Below the pieces are notes generated by a model, which ran no database searches, was not told the DNA's origin, and saw only the letters and a list, made by a program, of their open reading frames with translations. Made by a program: the position numbers and the translations under genes. From Bacteroidetes bacterium UBA1947 (GTDB lineage Bacteria > Bacteroidota > Bacteroidia > Chitinophagales > Chitinophagaceae), in NCBI GenBank assembly GCA_002336915.1, contig DDET01000033.1, positions 1-13,805 of the forward strand: a stretch of 13,805 nucleotides of DNA, given 5' to 3'. Of the stretch, positions 1 through 7,367 are shown one piece after another (the first letter of the stretch is position 1; each line of letters starts with the position of its first letter).

Positions 1-84
1 ACCACCATATATCTTTACTGCTAAGCGTTTACTTTGTGAATCGCGTCCGTTCTTTACACTACCTTCACCTTTTTTATGTGCCAT
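1..84 (-). CDS. rpmA: 50S ribosomal protein L27 (N-terminal part, runs off the window)
   Basis: Only the first 28 codons are present; the gene continues beyond the left edge. The translation begins MAHKKGEGSVKNGRDS and continues to a KIYGG stretch, which is the very conserved start of bacterial L27. This N-terminal tail reaches towards the peptidyl transferase centre of the large ribosomal subunit. In Bacteroidota the tail starts directly with MAHKKG, as here, rather than with the cleavable extension known from Firmicutes. It lies 36 bases downstream of rplU on the same strand, the usual L21-L27 order, so it is almost certainly co-transcribed from the promoter at 439-471. Identification is secure; only the end is missing. 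Confidence 0.96.
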   Translation of the reverse strand, partial: MAHKKGEGSVKNGRDSQSKRLAVKIYGG

Positions 85-120
85 TACTTTTTATTCTTAT
101 TACAAATTTAATAAAGAAAA

Positions 121-417
121 TTAAATTATTCCATTAATTTTTATTTTCGTCAGGCTCTGACGGTGACCATTCATCTTCTGATACCCCTTACGGCGTTTCT
201 TTTTGAAGATGATCACTTTGTCACCTTTCAGGTGATCTATAATTTCAGCCTGTACTTTTGTTGAACCGGTAAATGAAATATTACCGTTGTTGTTGCTTAA
301 CAACACATCTGAAAACTCTACTTTGTCGCCTGCATTACCCTTGAGTCTATGCACAAACAATTCCTGGTCCTTAGACACTTTGAACTGTTGACCAGCTATA
401 TTAACAATCGCAAACAT
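121..417 (-). CDS. rplU: 50S ribosomal protein L21
   Basis: This encodes 98 residues starting MFAIVNIAGQQFKV, the typical start of bacterial L21, a 23S rRNA-binding protein of the large subunit. Other family marks are the GDKVEFSDVLL segment near residues 30-40 and the basic stretch KKKRRKGYQKMNGHRQ near the C-terminus, which contacts rRNA. Length fits the family (about 100 residues). The frame is open up to an ATG at 441, but that codon lies inside the -7 promoter element and would add eight residues absent from other L21 proteins, so I chose the ATG at 417. First gene of the rplU-rpmA operon, with a short leader of about 15-20 bases. Confidence 0.96.
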   Translation of the reverse strand: MFAIVNIAGQQFKVSKDQELFVHRLKGNAGDKVEFSDVLLSNNNGNISFTGSTKVQAEIIDHLKGDKVIIFKKKRRKGYQKMNGHRQSLTKIKINGII

Positions 418-438
418 GAATCCTAAAAATAATTTGCG

Positions 439-471
439 CAAAGATAATACACTTTTTTCTTTTTTGACAAA
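439..471 (-). promoter_or_regulatory. Promoter of rplU-rpmA (Bacteroidota type)
   Basis: Read on the minus strand there is TTTG (471-468), a 21-base spacer, then TATCTTTG (446-439). This matches the -33 TTTG / -7 TAnnTTTG pattern of the Bacteroidota housekeeping sigma factor exactly. Transcription would start near 435, about 17 bases before the rplU ATG at 417. The spacer is A/T-rich with runs of A and T. Confidence 0.8.
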
Positions 472-563
472 TAAATTTTAAAATTTCCCTTGTTTAATGT
501 CATAAAAGAGAAATATAAAGCCTTTTATACAAGCAATATATAGTATTCTGTGTGGCATAATTG

Positions 564-571
564 TACATTTG
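564..571 (+). promoter_or_regulatory. Probable -7 element of the GH3-family gene
   Basis: TACATTTG at 564-571 fits TAnnTTTG exactly and lies 19 bases before the ATG at 591, so the leader would be only about 15 bases. I find no convincing TTTG near -33, so the promoter is weaker or activator-dependent, or the match is partly chance. With the rplU promoter on the other strand, the 418-590 interval is a divergent promoter region. Confidence 0.5.
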
Positions 572-590
572 CCTTCCCACATAAGGTGTA

Positions 591-2090
591 ATGAAGATAA
601 AATCTTTTCTTGCCAAACCATATGCGTCTATAGTATATAACCGTATACGCAAAGGGATGAGTACCGCAGTTGCCGATCAGCAGGCTATCCTGCAGCAACT
701 GCTTAAGGCAGGCAGCCGCACTGTCTTTGGCAAAGAACACCAAATGCGCGAGGTAAAGACCTACGACGATTATAAACAGGCAGTGCCCCTGCGCGATTAC
801 GAAGCCTACCGGAAATATATAGACGAAATAAAAGACGGGCAGCAAAATGTATTGTGGAAAGGCAAGCCTATTTATTTTGCCAAAACATCGGGCACTACCA
901 GCGGAGTAAAATATATTCCCATCACTTCCGACTCGATATCCAATCATATAGACACTGCCCGCGACGCCCTGTTAAATTACATGGCGCAAAGCGGCAATGC
1001 TGCTTTTGCCGACGGCAAGATGATCTTCCTCAGCGGCTCACCCGAACTGGAACGCGTGGGCGGCATACCCACCGGAAGGCTGAGCGGGATAGTGAACCAC
1101 TTTGTGCCGCGGTACCTGCGCAATAACCAGATGCCATCGTACGAAACGAATTGTATAGAGGACTGGGAAACAAAACTGGACCGGATAGTGAACGAGACCA
1201 TGAAGCAGGATATGACCCTGATTAGCGGCATACCCCCATGGATACAAATGTATTTCGACTGGCTGCAGGAGCGTAACGAGGAGAAAAAGATAAAAGAGCT
1301 GTTCCCCAACCTGCAGGTAATAGTGCATGGCGGGGTGAACTTTGAACCATACAAACCCAAATTGATCGAGAGCCTGGGCGGCACTGTCGATTTTATAGAA
1401 ACATTTCCGGCCTCCGAAGGATTTTTTGCGTTCCAGGATACATTGACGGAAGAAGGCTTACTGCTAAATACCAATTCAGGTATCTATTACGAGTTCATTC
1501 CCGCGGGTGAGATATTTGACGAGCACCCTACGCGCTTATCATTGGCCGATGTAAAGGTGGGTGAGAACTATGCGCTTATCGTAAACAGCAATGCGGGCCT
1601 CTGGGCATATAACCTGGGCGATACCGTCCGCTTCGTGAGTACTGATCCTTACCGCCTCGTGGTAACAGGCCGCATAAAACATTACATCTCGGCATTTGGG
1701 GAACATGTCATAGGCGAGGAAGTGGAAAGCGCACTGATGCAGGCTGCCAAAGAACACAATGCCAATATCATAGAATTTACCGTAGCACCCAAAATAATTA
1801 CCGATGGTGAGCTACCTTACCATGAATGGTTTGTAGAGTTTGAGCACACACCCGATAATATTGCAGCATTTGCCCACAGTGTGAACGAGCACCTGCGCGA
1901 GAAAAATATCTATTACAACGACCTGATAACAGGTAATATATTGCAGGAGCTAAAGGTGAACGTAATGAAACCACACACCTTTATCGAGTATATGAAATCG
2001 GTAGGCAAGCTGGGCGGCCAGAATAAAGTGCCTCGCCTGGGTAATGACCGTGTTATTGCGGATGCGCTGCAGCCCTGGGTGCAATGTTAG
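591..2090 (+). CDS. GH3-family acyl-adenylating enzyme (probable acyl-amido synthetase)
   Basis: 499 residues with the layout of the GH3 superfamily, named after plant auxin-responsive proteins that adenylate a carboxylic acid and join it to an amino acid. Visible motifs are the ATP-binding loop KTSGTTSG at 98-105, FPASEGFF at 272-279, YNLGDTVRF at 340-348 and the hinge region GRIKHYISAFGEHVI at 360-374. The last forms the domain boundary in adenylating enzymes. No signal peptide or membrane segment is present, so it is cytoplasmic. The start ATG follows AAGG at 583-586 and a -7 element. Bacterial GH3 proteins are common in Bacteroidota but their substrates are mostly unknown, and nothing here shows whether the acceptor is an amino acid. 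Family assignment is firm, function is not. Confidence 0.88.
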   Translation: MKIKSFLAKPYASIVYNRIRKGMSTAVADQQAILQQLLKAGSRTVFGKEHQMREVKTYDDYKQAVPLRDYEAYRKYIDEIKDGQQNVLWKGKPIYFAKTSGTTSGVKYIPITSDSISNHIDTARDALLNYMAQSGNAAFADGKMIFLSGSPELERVGGIPTGRLSGIVNHFVPRYLRNNQMPSYETNCIEDWETKLDRIVNETMKQDMTLISGIPPWIQMYFDWLQERNEEKKIKELFPNLQVIVHGGVNFEPYKPKLIESLGGTVDFIETFPASEGFFAFQDTLTEEGLLLNTNSGIYYEFIPAGEIFDEHPTRLSLADVKVGENYALIVNSNAGLWAYNLGDTVRFVSTDPYRLVVTGRIKHYISAFGEHVIGEEVESALMQAAKEHNANIIEFTVAPKIITDGELPYHEWFVEFEHTPDNIAAFAHSVNEHLREKNIYYNDLITGNILQELKVNVMKPHTFIEYMKSVGKLGGQNKVPRLGNDRVIADALQPWVQC

Positions 2091-2127
2091 GCACAACCTA
2101 TTAATCAATAAGGAAAAGAATGTGCAC

Positions 2128-2526
2128 ATGATGCCCATTAATACAAGATCCACCACAAAGAAGGAATTAAAGGAGCTCTTCACATCTGTAGAACTAGGAA
2201 GAGGCATTTTAATTGTTGTAATTGTTTTCTGCCTGGGAGTCTATCCTGTTTCTGTATGGGATGCGCGGTTGATCTATGAGGCTGAATCCTATCAGGGATA
2301 TATAATTAAGAAGTTCATCGACTCAACTGATAAATTCGAATCTAAGATATTGCTAGAAGAATACGATGCGCATTATTTTGCTAATAATGATGCCTGGAAT
2401 AAATGTAGGATCGGTGATACTATAATTAAAAAAGCGGGCACCATGCGATTTCTATTAATTCGCGGCAACGACACATTTGCATTCTATCCACAATTGTTTG
2501 GCGATCATGAAGTAAAAGATAATTAG
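2128..2526 (+). CDS. Small membrane-anchored protein of unknown function
   Basis: I do not recognise this 132-residue protein. It has a basic N-terminus, one hydrophobic segment at about residues 26-43 (ILIVVIVFCLGVYPVSVW), and a polar domain of about 90 residues. By the positive-inside rule that domain would face the periplasm. The domain contains CRIGDTIIKKAGTMRFLLIR, which resembles a 'GD-I-KK' pattern I associate with small unnamed exported proteins of Bacteroidota; that is a recollection, not a match. The frame is open further upstream inside the GH3 gene. I chose ATG 2128 because AAGGAAAAG (2110-2118) precedes it at a suitable distance; ATG 2131 or GTG 2122 are alternatives. It lies 37 bases after the GH3 stop, so co-transcription is possible. 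Base composition is AT-richer than the flanking genes. Confidence 0.6.
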   Translation: MMPINTRSTTKKELKELFTSVELGRGILIVVIVFCLGVYPVSVWDARLIYEAESYQGYIIKKFIDSTDKFESKILLEEYDAHYFANNDAWNKCRIGDTIIKKAGTMRFLLIRGNDTFAFYPQLFGDHEVKDN

Positions 2527-2595
2527 TTTTACCCCAGTTCTTTACCAGCTGCCGTTGCTGACTATACTATATTAATTAGAAAACTGAGATAGAGT

Positions 2596-2976
2596 ATGAG
2601 TATTTCACACGAACAAACGATAACGAATATAGTTATTGATATTGTAAAAATACCGGAGCAATTTCATGAATTACGTAACGTCAGTGCCAATTTCCTATTA
2701 GAAAAATCAGGGTACTTCGAAAAACACGATATGATAAATGAGGCAGATATTTATGCGGTGCTTGTTAAACATCCCGAATATGTAGAACAATGGTTGCACT
2801 GGTCAGAAGATAAACGAACAAGTGGTGGATGGTGTTTTTATCAAGAAAAGAACATGCGCTATGTTGTCAGGCGACCACTACAAAAAACCTCGCCTCTTGA
2901 ATTTTCAGACGTTAAACAAGGTTGTGCTGTTTTTATTAAGTACGAAATTGAAGAAATGAGACATTACAACGTATAA
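2596..2976 (+). CDS. Hypothetical protein, unknown family
   Basis: 126 residues, no signal peptide, membrane segment or motif that I recognise. The sequence is rich in acidic and aromatic residues in the middle, with a tryptophan-rich stretch around WLHWSEDKRTSGGWCFY. This gives it the look of a small soluble cytoplasmic protein, perhaps an immunity-type or adaptor protein (speculation only). It starts 69 bases after the preceding orphan gene on the same strand and is clearly AT-richer than the protease and GH3 genes on either side. I see no clear promoter, nor a plus-strand terminator with a T-run after it. Coding status is supported by length, a normal residue mix and lack of a competing frame. 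Confidence 0.55.
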   Translation: MSISHEQTITNIVIDIVKIPEQFHELRNVSANFLLEKSGYFEKHDMINEADIYAVLVKHPEYVEQWLHWSEDKRTSGGWCFYQEKNMRYVVRRPLQKTSPLEFSDVKQGCAVFIKYEIEEMRHYNV

Positions 2977-3008
2977 TAGCGCGAATAATAATTTCCCAAA
3001 ATTGGCTC

Positions 3009-3041
3009 AAAAAAATGACAGCCCCTCACGAGACTGTCATT
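3009..3041 (-). terminator. Rho-independent terminator of the S41 protease gene
   Basis: AATGACAG (3014-3021) pairs with CTGTCATT (3034-3041) around a 12-base loop. On the minus strand the hairpin is followed by a run of seven T (complement of 3009-3015). It lies about 40 bases past the protease stop codon. On the plus strand it would also meet readthrough from the orphan gene ending at 2976, but no T-run follows in that direction. Confidence 0.75.
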
Positions 3042-3082
3042 AAATTATATCACATCACCCGTCCTTTAGGGAGCGGGGGTAT

Positions 3083-4768
3083 TTATTTCTTCGTCAGTAA
3101 TGTCTGGTATTGCGTGGGCTGATTTATGAGGTCCAGCGCTTTTGCAAATTCCTTATCATCTTTCAGGCTCTGCTGTATGCGGCCGCGGAGGTAATAATAG
3201 CGCGATACTATTTCATTTTCCAGCAGACTCTTTACTTCGTCTTTATGCTTGGCAAGGTCTTGCTTTTTATCGTGCGATATTTTGGCCTGCAGCGCAGCGA
3301 ATTCGCTTTTTGCAGCATCGTAATATTTTTCCCTTACTGCCGATGCCTGCAACGAGTCAAAAGTTTCTTCGGTCTCTGTTTTGTAGGAGTAGTCTTTATT
3401 CGCCAGCCATTTGCTGAAGTCCTCAAAATCGGCCTCGGTCAACGCAAAAGCAAATGCATCAGGTATAGTTGCGTGCTTGCCTTTATACTCGGTGGCGTAG
3501 TCGAAGAGGTAGTTCTTCGTGTACAAGGTAACCGCAAGGCGGCTGGGCAGCTCATCTTTTATGGTCACCTCGGGTTCTACACCACCACCGCTTAAAACGG
3601 TACGGCCGTTCTTGGTTTTAAATGTCTTCTTCAGTGAATCGGGTACGTAGCCCACACTGCCATCGGCATTCCTGTGGCTGTAGTCTATGGCCTGTATACA
3701 GCGGCCGCTGGGTGTATAATATTTTGCTATTGTCAGTTTCAGTTTTGAGTTGTAGCCAAGGCTTACGGTATTTTGCACCAGGCCCTTGCCATAGGAGCGC
3801 TCTCCTATTATAACACCACGGTCCAGGTCCTGCATAGTACCTGCTACGATCTCGGATGCAGATGCTGATGAATGATTCACCAACACAGTCAGGGGTATTT
3901 TTGTGTCCCATGCTGCTTCGCGTGTGCTGTAGGTGTGGTCCATATCCTGCATCCTGCCTTTGGTATTCACCACGGGCACACCCTTCTCCAGAAAGATATT
4001 GCATACGGCCACCGCTTCATCCAGCAAGCCACCGGGATTGTTCCTCAGATCCAGCACCACACCTTTCAGGTTGGGCTGCACTTTCTTCAGGCTATCCAGC
4101 GCATTGCGCAGGTGCTTGCCGCATGCGGGGGTAAACTGGGTTAAACGTGCATAGGCAATATTGTTCTGCGGACCGGTAAGCCCGGCAAAAGGCACGCTGG
4201 ATAATTCAATCTCGCCCCTTGTTATGATCTTTGGTGAAATAACACCCGAGTAAACGTCCTTAATAGTTAAGGTTACCTGCGTACCGGGCGATCCTTTAAG
4301 TAATACACTAATGTCATCGATACTTTTACCTTTCAATGGCTGGTTGTCGATAGATATAATGAGGTCACCGGGATGAAGACCTGCTTTTTGCGAAGGACTG
4401 TTCTCGTACACATCACCTACATATATATCATCAGCCTTGCGGTGCATGGTAGCGCCAATGCCTCCATATTTGCCCGATACCTGGAACTCATAATCCTCAA
4501 TATCGGCCTCGGATATAAAATTTGTATACGGGTCCAGGTCGTCCAGCATGGCATCAATACCCGTTTTTACCATTTTCCCTGGCTCTATCGGGTCCACATA
4601 ATAGGTATTCAATTGCTTGAACAAGGTTGCGAATATGTCCAGGTTCTTCGATATCTCGAAATATGAATCTGTATTGGCCGCCTGTATAGACAAAAACAAT
4701 ATACTTGTGAGGCCCACTCCTGCTATAAAACCGCGTGCATTCTTAATTTTTCTAATAAGTGCTTTCAT
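3083..4768 (-). CDS. S41-family C-terminal processing protease (CtpA/Prc type), PDZ domain
   Basis: 561 residues. A membrane anchor or uncleaved signal lies at about 13-30, so the body is periplasmic. An N-terminal helical domain (about 38-90) is followed by a PDZ domain (about 101-170, containing YGGIGATM and AGLHPGDLIISID) and the S41 catalytic domain (about 200-405). A charged, mostly helical C-terminal extension covers about 410-561. The catalytic residues are readable: Ser303 in the SASASE motif, Lys328 in YGKG and Gln332. The spacing (25 and 4) equals that of Ser309/Lys334/Gln338 in Bacillus CtpB. LDLRNNPGGLLDEAV at 239-253 is another family block. Such enzymes cut the C-termini of envelope proteins. 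It stands alone on its strand, with its own terminator and no obvious partner gene. Confidence 0.93.
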   Translation of the reverse strand: MKALIRKIKNARGFIAGVGLTSILFLSIQAANTDSYFEISKNLDIFATLFKQLNTYYVDPIEPGKMVKTGIDAMLDDLDPYTNFISEADIEDYEFQVSGKYGGIGATMHRKADDIYVGDVYENSPSQKAGLHPGDLIISIDNQPLKGKSIDDISVLLKGSPGTQVTLTIKDVYSGVISPKIITRGEIELSSVPFAGLTGPQNNIAYARLTQFTPACGKHLRNALDSLKKVQPNLKGVVLDLRNNPGGLLDEAVAVCNIFLEKGVPVVNTKGRMQDMDHTYSTREAAWDTKIPLTVLVNHSSASASEIVAGTMQDLDRGVIIGERSYGKGLVQNTVSLGYNSKLKLTIAKYYTPSGRCIQAIDYSHRNADGSVGYVPDSLKKTFKTKNGRTVLSGGGVEPEVTIKDELPSRLAVTLYTKNYLFDYATEYKGKHATIPDAFAFALTEADFEDFSKWLANKDYSYKTETEETFDSLQASAVREKYYDAAKSEFAALQAKISHDKKQDLAKHKDEVKSLLENEIVSRYYYLRGRIQQSLKDDKEFAKALDLINQPTQYQTLLTKK

Positions 4769-4872
4769 ACTGGCACAATCCTTGTTTTACTTAAAATTAC
4801 TGAGCAATGTACGAAAATATGAAATGCCGGGCTTCTATAAGAAAAATTTAACAAGCTATAGGCAATAAGGCA

Positions 4873-4901
4873 TTGACGGCATGAAAAATTTATGTACTTT
4901 G
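4873..4901 (+). promoter_or_regulatory. Candidate promoter of the T9SS substrate gene
   Basis: TTG at 4873-4875, a 19-base spacer, then TACTTTG at 4895-4901. The -7 part is one base shorter than the TAnnTTTG consensus, so this is a near match. It lies 33 bases before the ATG, leaving a leader of about 30 bases. Confidence 0.45.
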
Positions 4902-4934
4902 CATAGTAATTAACGTAACGCGAAAAAGAAAAAG

Positions 4935-5678
4935 ATGAAGAAGATTTTACTTATTACAGTTGGAGTGTTCAGTTTGCTATCCTCTTTTATGGTAGCTGCG
5001 CAAACATTCACTGTGGCTGCTGACACTGTTTGGGTTACCACTACCGGCGCAGGTGGCCAATATCATGATGACATTACCAATATAAGCTCGCAGCCCATAA
5101 ACATCAGGTGGAATGTGCTTCCCGGTTATAGCTTGCCGCAATCATGGCAGGACAATTTCGGCATATGTGATAATATGCTGTGCCGCAATAATCCTGTCGG
5201 TACGCATACTCTTTTCGAAACCGTTTATACCACTATGAATACTCCTTATCCTGTAGGTGGCCCTACTCTTTTTGATATCCAGTTAACAAGCCCGGGAATG
5301 GACACTGCAGTTAATGGTTCAGGTTTTCTAACCATTAATATAAGGGATATAACCAACACAACCGGTACCTCGAAGAACATCACGTTCATGATCAATAAAT
5401 TCCCTACCAGCGTGAATAAAGTTGCCAAGGGGAATGATGATGTAACCTTGTATCCAAATCCTGCCAGGAATGAATTGAATGTACTCTTCAACCCTGATGC
5501 AGACATAAAAATAATTTCGGTTTACAACCTGATAGGCAAAGCGGTTACTGTTTACAAACTTACCAGCAATACAAGTGCTAAACTGAATATTGAGGACATG
5601 CCTACAGGTATATATTTTATCCGCCTCATAAACGGGCAGGGCCAGGTAGTAGCTACGCGCAAGTTCACACACCAATAA
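4935..5678 (+). CDS. Secreted protein with T9SS C-terminal sorting domain
   Basis: 247 residues. The signal peptide covers about 1-23, with cleavage probably near VAAQ. Residues 24-160 are a beta-rich, Thr/Asn-rich domain with a single cysteine pair, GICDNMLC (Cys78 and Cys83), probably a disulfide. A similar tryptophan plus CDxxxC pattern is familiar to me from other exported Bacteroidota proteins, but I cannot name a family. Residues 170-247 are a typical type A sorting domain: TLYPNPARNELNV, then a YNLIGKAV strand, then LNIEDMPTGIYFIRL and a basic end, ARKF-like (TRKFTHQ). This domain directs export across the outer membrane by the type IX system, after which it is normally cleaved and the protein is attached or released. 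No enzymatic motif is visible. Single-gene unit with its own terminator. Confidence 0.88.
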   Translation: MKKILLITVGVFSLLSSFMVAAQTFTVAADTVWVTTTGAGGQYHDDITNISSQPINIRWNVLPGYSLPQSWQDNFGICDNMLCRNNPVGTHTLFETVYTTMNTPYPVGGPTLFDIQLTSPGMDTAVNGSGFLTINIRDITNTTGTSKNITFMINKFPTSVNKVAKGNDDVTLYPNPARNELNVLFNPDADIKIISVYNLIGKAVTVYKLTSNTSAKLNIEDMPTGIYFIRLINGQGQVVATRKFTHQ

Positions 5679-5700
5679 TATTACCTCTTATTATAGTTCC

Positions 5701-5735
5701 AGATCCCCCCGGTTACCCGGGGGGATCTTTCTTTT
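5701..5735 (+). terminator. Strong rho-independent terminator
   Basis: A perfect 12-base-pair, GC-rich stem: AGATCCCCCCGG (5701-5712) pairs with CCGGGGGGATCT (5717-5728) across a four-base loop, followed by TTCTTTT. It lies 22 bases after the T9SS substrate gene and separates it from the next plus-strand gene. Confidence 0.9.
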
Positions 5736-5810
5736 ATGGCATCCCTTTTGATTAATATACCTGCAGAGTACATTTATTATTGTAAATTGGTAAAAACAGG
5801 ACCCCCGCTA

Positions 5811-6467
5811 ATGCAAGGCCTATTCAGATACATAATTACATTCTTACTGCTGCTGCCCATAGCAGTACAGGCACAAAAACCCTTTGTGGAGGGTACCATC
5901 CTTTACAGCATAAAGCTGCAGCAGGCAGATGGCAGCAGTGACCAGACCGTGCATAACGGTACTTATATTATCACTGTAAAAGGCAAACAACTAAAAAAAG
6001 AGTTTAAGCTCGACAACGATTTTGACAACGCCATATTGTATAACGGCGATGCCAATACTGCCTATTCACTTAAAGTAACGCAGGGCAAAAAGTATGCGAT
6101 ACAACTGGATGCACAAGAGCTTGTGAACCGTACCAGCAGCTACCGGAATTTCAGGCTGGAAGACCAGGGAGGCAATACTACAGTTGCAGGGCTAGCTGCG
6201 CAGAAAGCAAAGGTCACTTACAGAGACGGGGCATCGGTGGATATACTTTATACGAAAGAGTGGAAACCCGCTGATGAATATTTGTTCGAGCATTTCCCTT
6301 CTATTAATGGCTTGCCGCTTGACTTTACATACAAGGTAGAGAACGGTGCGCTAATACATTTCCATGCAGAAAAGGTAGAATCAAATGTGGTGGAGAGCGG
6401 CGTCTTCAGATTGTCAAAGGATTGTAAAATCATCAGCAATGCGGAATACCAACAATTAAGCAAGTAA
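5811..6467 (+). CDS. Secreted protein, DUF4412/GLPGLI-like
   Basis: 218 residues. A signal peptide covers about 1-22 (MQGLFRYIITFLLLLPIAVQAQ), with cleavage near AQ. The mature part reads as alternating beta strands (EGTILYSIKLQ, GKQLKKEFKL, NTAYSLKVTQGKKYAIQLD, QKAKVTYRDG, LPLDFTYKVENGALIHFHAEKVE), with a GLAAQKAKV turn and a GLPLDF segment. This organisation resembles the DUF4412 and GLPGLI families of Bacteroidota, small periplasmic or surface proteins whose function is unknown; the assignment is by pattern only. The frame is open up to 5736, but that start would place 25 non-signal residues in front of the signal peptide and begins just after a terminator, so I chose ATG 5811. Probably in one transcript with the LRR gene 40 bases downstream. 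Confidence 0.75.
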   Translation: MQGLFRYIITFLLLLPIAVQAQKPFVEGTILYSIKLQQADGSSDQTVHNGTYIITVKGKQLKKEFKLDNDFDNAILYNGDANTAYSLKVTQGKKYAIQLDAQELVNRTSSYRNFRLEDQGGNTTVAGLAAQKAKVTYRDGASVDILYTKEWKPADEYLFEHFPSINGLPLDFTYKVENGALIHFHAEKVESNVVESGVFRLSKDCKIISNAEYQQLSK

Positions 6468-6507
6468 AATTTCTCTCATATGCCTGATTTTTTTCGTAAA
6501 TTTAGGT

Positions 6508-7356
6508 ATGGTATTACGGCTAAAATTCCTGTTACTAGCTATCATGCTGCTGCCTGTTTTGGGCAGAGCCGATACTTATACCGACTGGGACCAGGCGCTT
6601 GAGAACAGGTTCCGCGTTACCGAAATAAGAATGGCCTGGGACAACCTGGATACCATCCCGGACATACTGGACCAATTCCCCAACCTGGAAGTACTAAAGG
6701 TCAACAATAACCGGATACGTACATTACCCCAATCGCTCTTCAGGTGCAGGAAGCTGCGTAAGCTGATAATATTCCATAACAGGTTAACAGAGCTACCGGA
6801 GGCTATAGGTAAGCTGACACACCTGGAAGACCTTGAAGTGAGCTACAACCGTCTCACAAAACTGCCTGACTCGATCTGCTACCTGACCAGGCTTACCACC
6901 CTGGAGGTGACAGGCAACCAACTACGACGCCTGCCAGCCGTGATAGGCAACTTGCACAACCTTGATGTGCTGCGTAGCGCTTCTAACCAACTGGATACAC
7001 TACCTGCAAGCATCACCTTACTGAACAAACTGACGTTACTTGACCTGAGCGAAAACAAGCTGGACCTGCTACCGCGCAACATAGGCAAACTGCAGAACTT
7101 ACAGTTCCTGTATATGGCACGTAACCAGCTGGACGATATACCTGAGTCGCTGGGAGATTGTAAAAAACTGCAGGAGCTGGACCTGGTATATTGCGGTGTG
7201 ATGAGATTGCCGCAGTCGCTGGCGGATATACAAAGGCTGGAGCTTGTGTATGTGGATGACCGTACTATTGCTTTCTACCCAAACCCAAGATTTGCTTACC
7301 GGCAAACTATAAAAGTGGTGGATGGAGGAACCTATCCTTACCGCAGCTCTCAATAA
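6508..7356 (+). CDS. Exported leucine-rich-repeat protein
   Basis: 282 residues. A signal peptide covers about 1-22 (hydrophobic FLLLAIMLLPVLG, then RADT). Residues 40-250 are about nine leucine-rich repeats with a strict period of 23, visible as the strand leucines at 63, 86, 109, 132, 155, 178, 201 and 224, each followed by an N-x-L turn and an LP motif. This is the LxxLxLxxNxLxxLPxxIxxLxxL type common in bacteria. A short non-repeat tail follows (251-282). LRR arcs bind proteins or carbohydrates; the ligand is unknown. No sorting domain or lipobox is seen, so a periplasmic or secreted location is inferred. The gene starts 40 bases after the previous one and ends 11 bases from the stop codon of the convergent SGNH gene. 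TAAATTTA (6497-6504) just before the ATG is only a weak promoter-like match. Confidence 0.88.
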   Translation: MVLRLKFLLLAIMLLPVLGRADTYTDWDQALENRFRVTEIRMAWDNLDTIPDILDQFPNLEVLKVNNNRIRTLPQSLFRCRKLRKLIIFHNRLTELPEAIGKLTHLEDLEVSYNRLTKLPDSICYLTRLTTLEVTGNQLRRLPAVIGNLHNLDVLRSASNQLDTLPASITLLNKLTLLDLSENKLDLLPRNIGKLQNLQFLYMARNQLDDIPESLGDCKKLQELDLVYCGVMRLPQSLADIQRLELVYVDDRTIAFYPNPRFAYRQTIKVVDGGTYPYRSSQ

Positions 7357-7367
7357 TATCCCCAATA

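Noticed and set aside
525..947. 140-codon open frame on the minus strand, hydrophobic
   Set aside because: It is antisense to the 5' end of the well-supported GH3 gene and to its promoter.
2044..2127. Upstream start of the first orphan gene inside the GH3 gene
   Set aside because: The added residues come from the GH3 coding end in another frame; an AAGGAAAAG site precedes the ATG at 2128 instead.
3110..4666. Several plus-strand frames of 60-160 codons opposite the S41 protease
   Set aside because: They are antisense to a gene with an intact catalytic triad and full domain layout.
5736..5810. Upstream ATG for the DUF4412-like gene
   Set aside because: It lies directly after the terminator T-run and would put 25 residues before a clear signal peptide, whose own ATG is at 5811.
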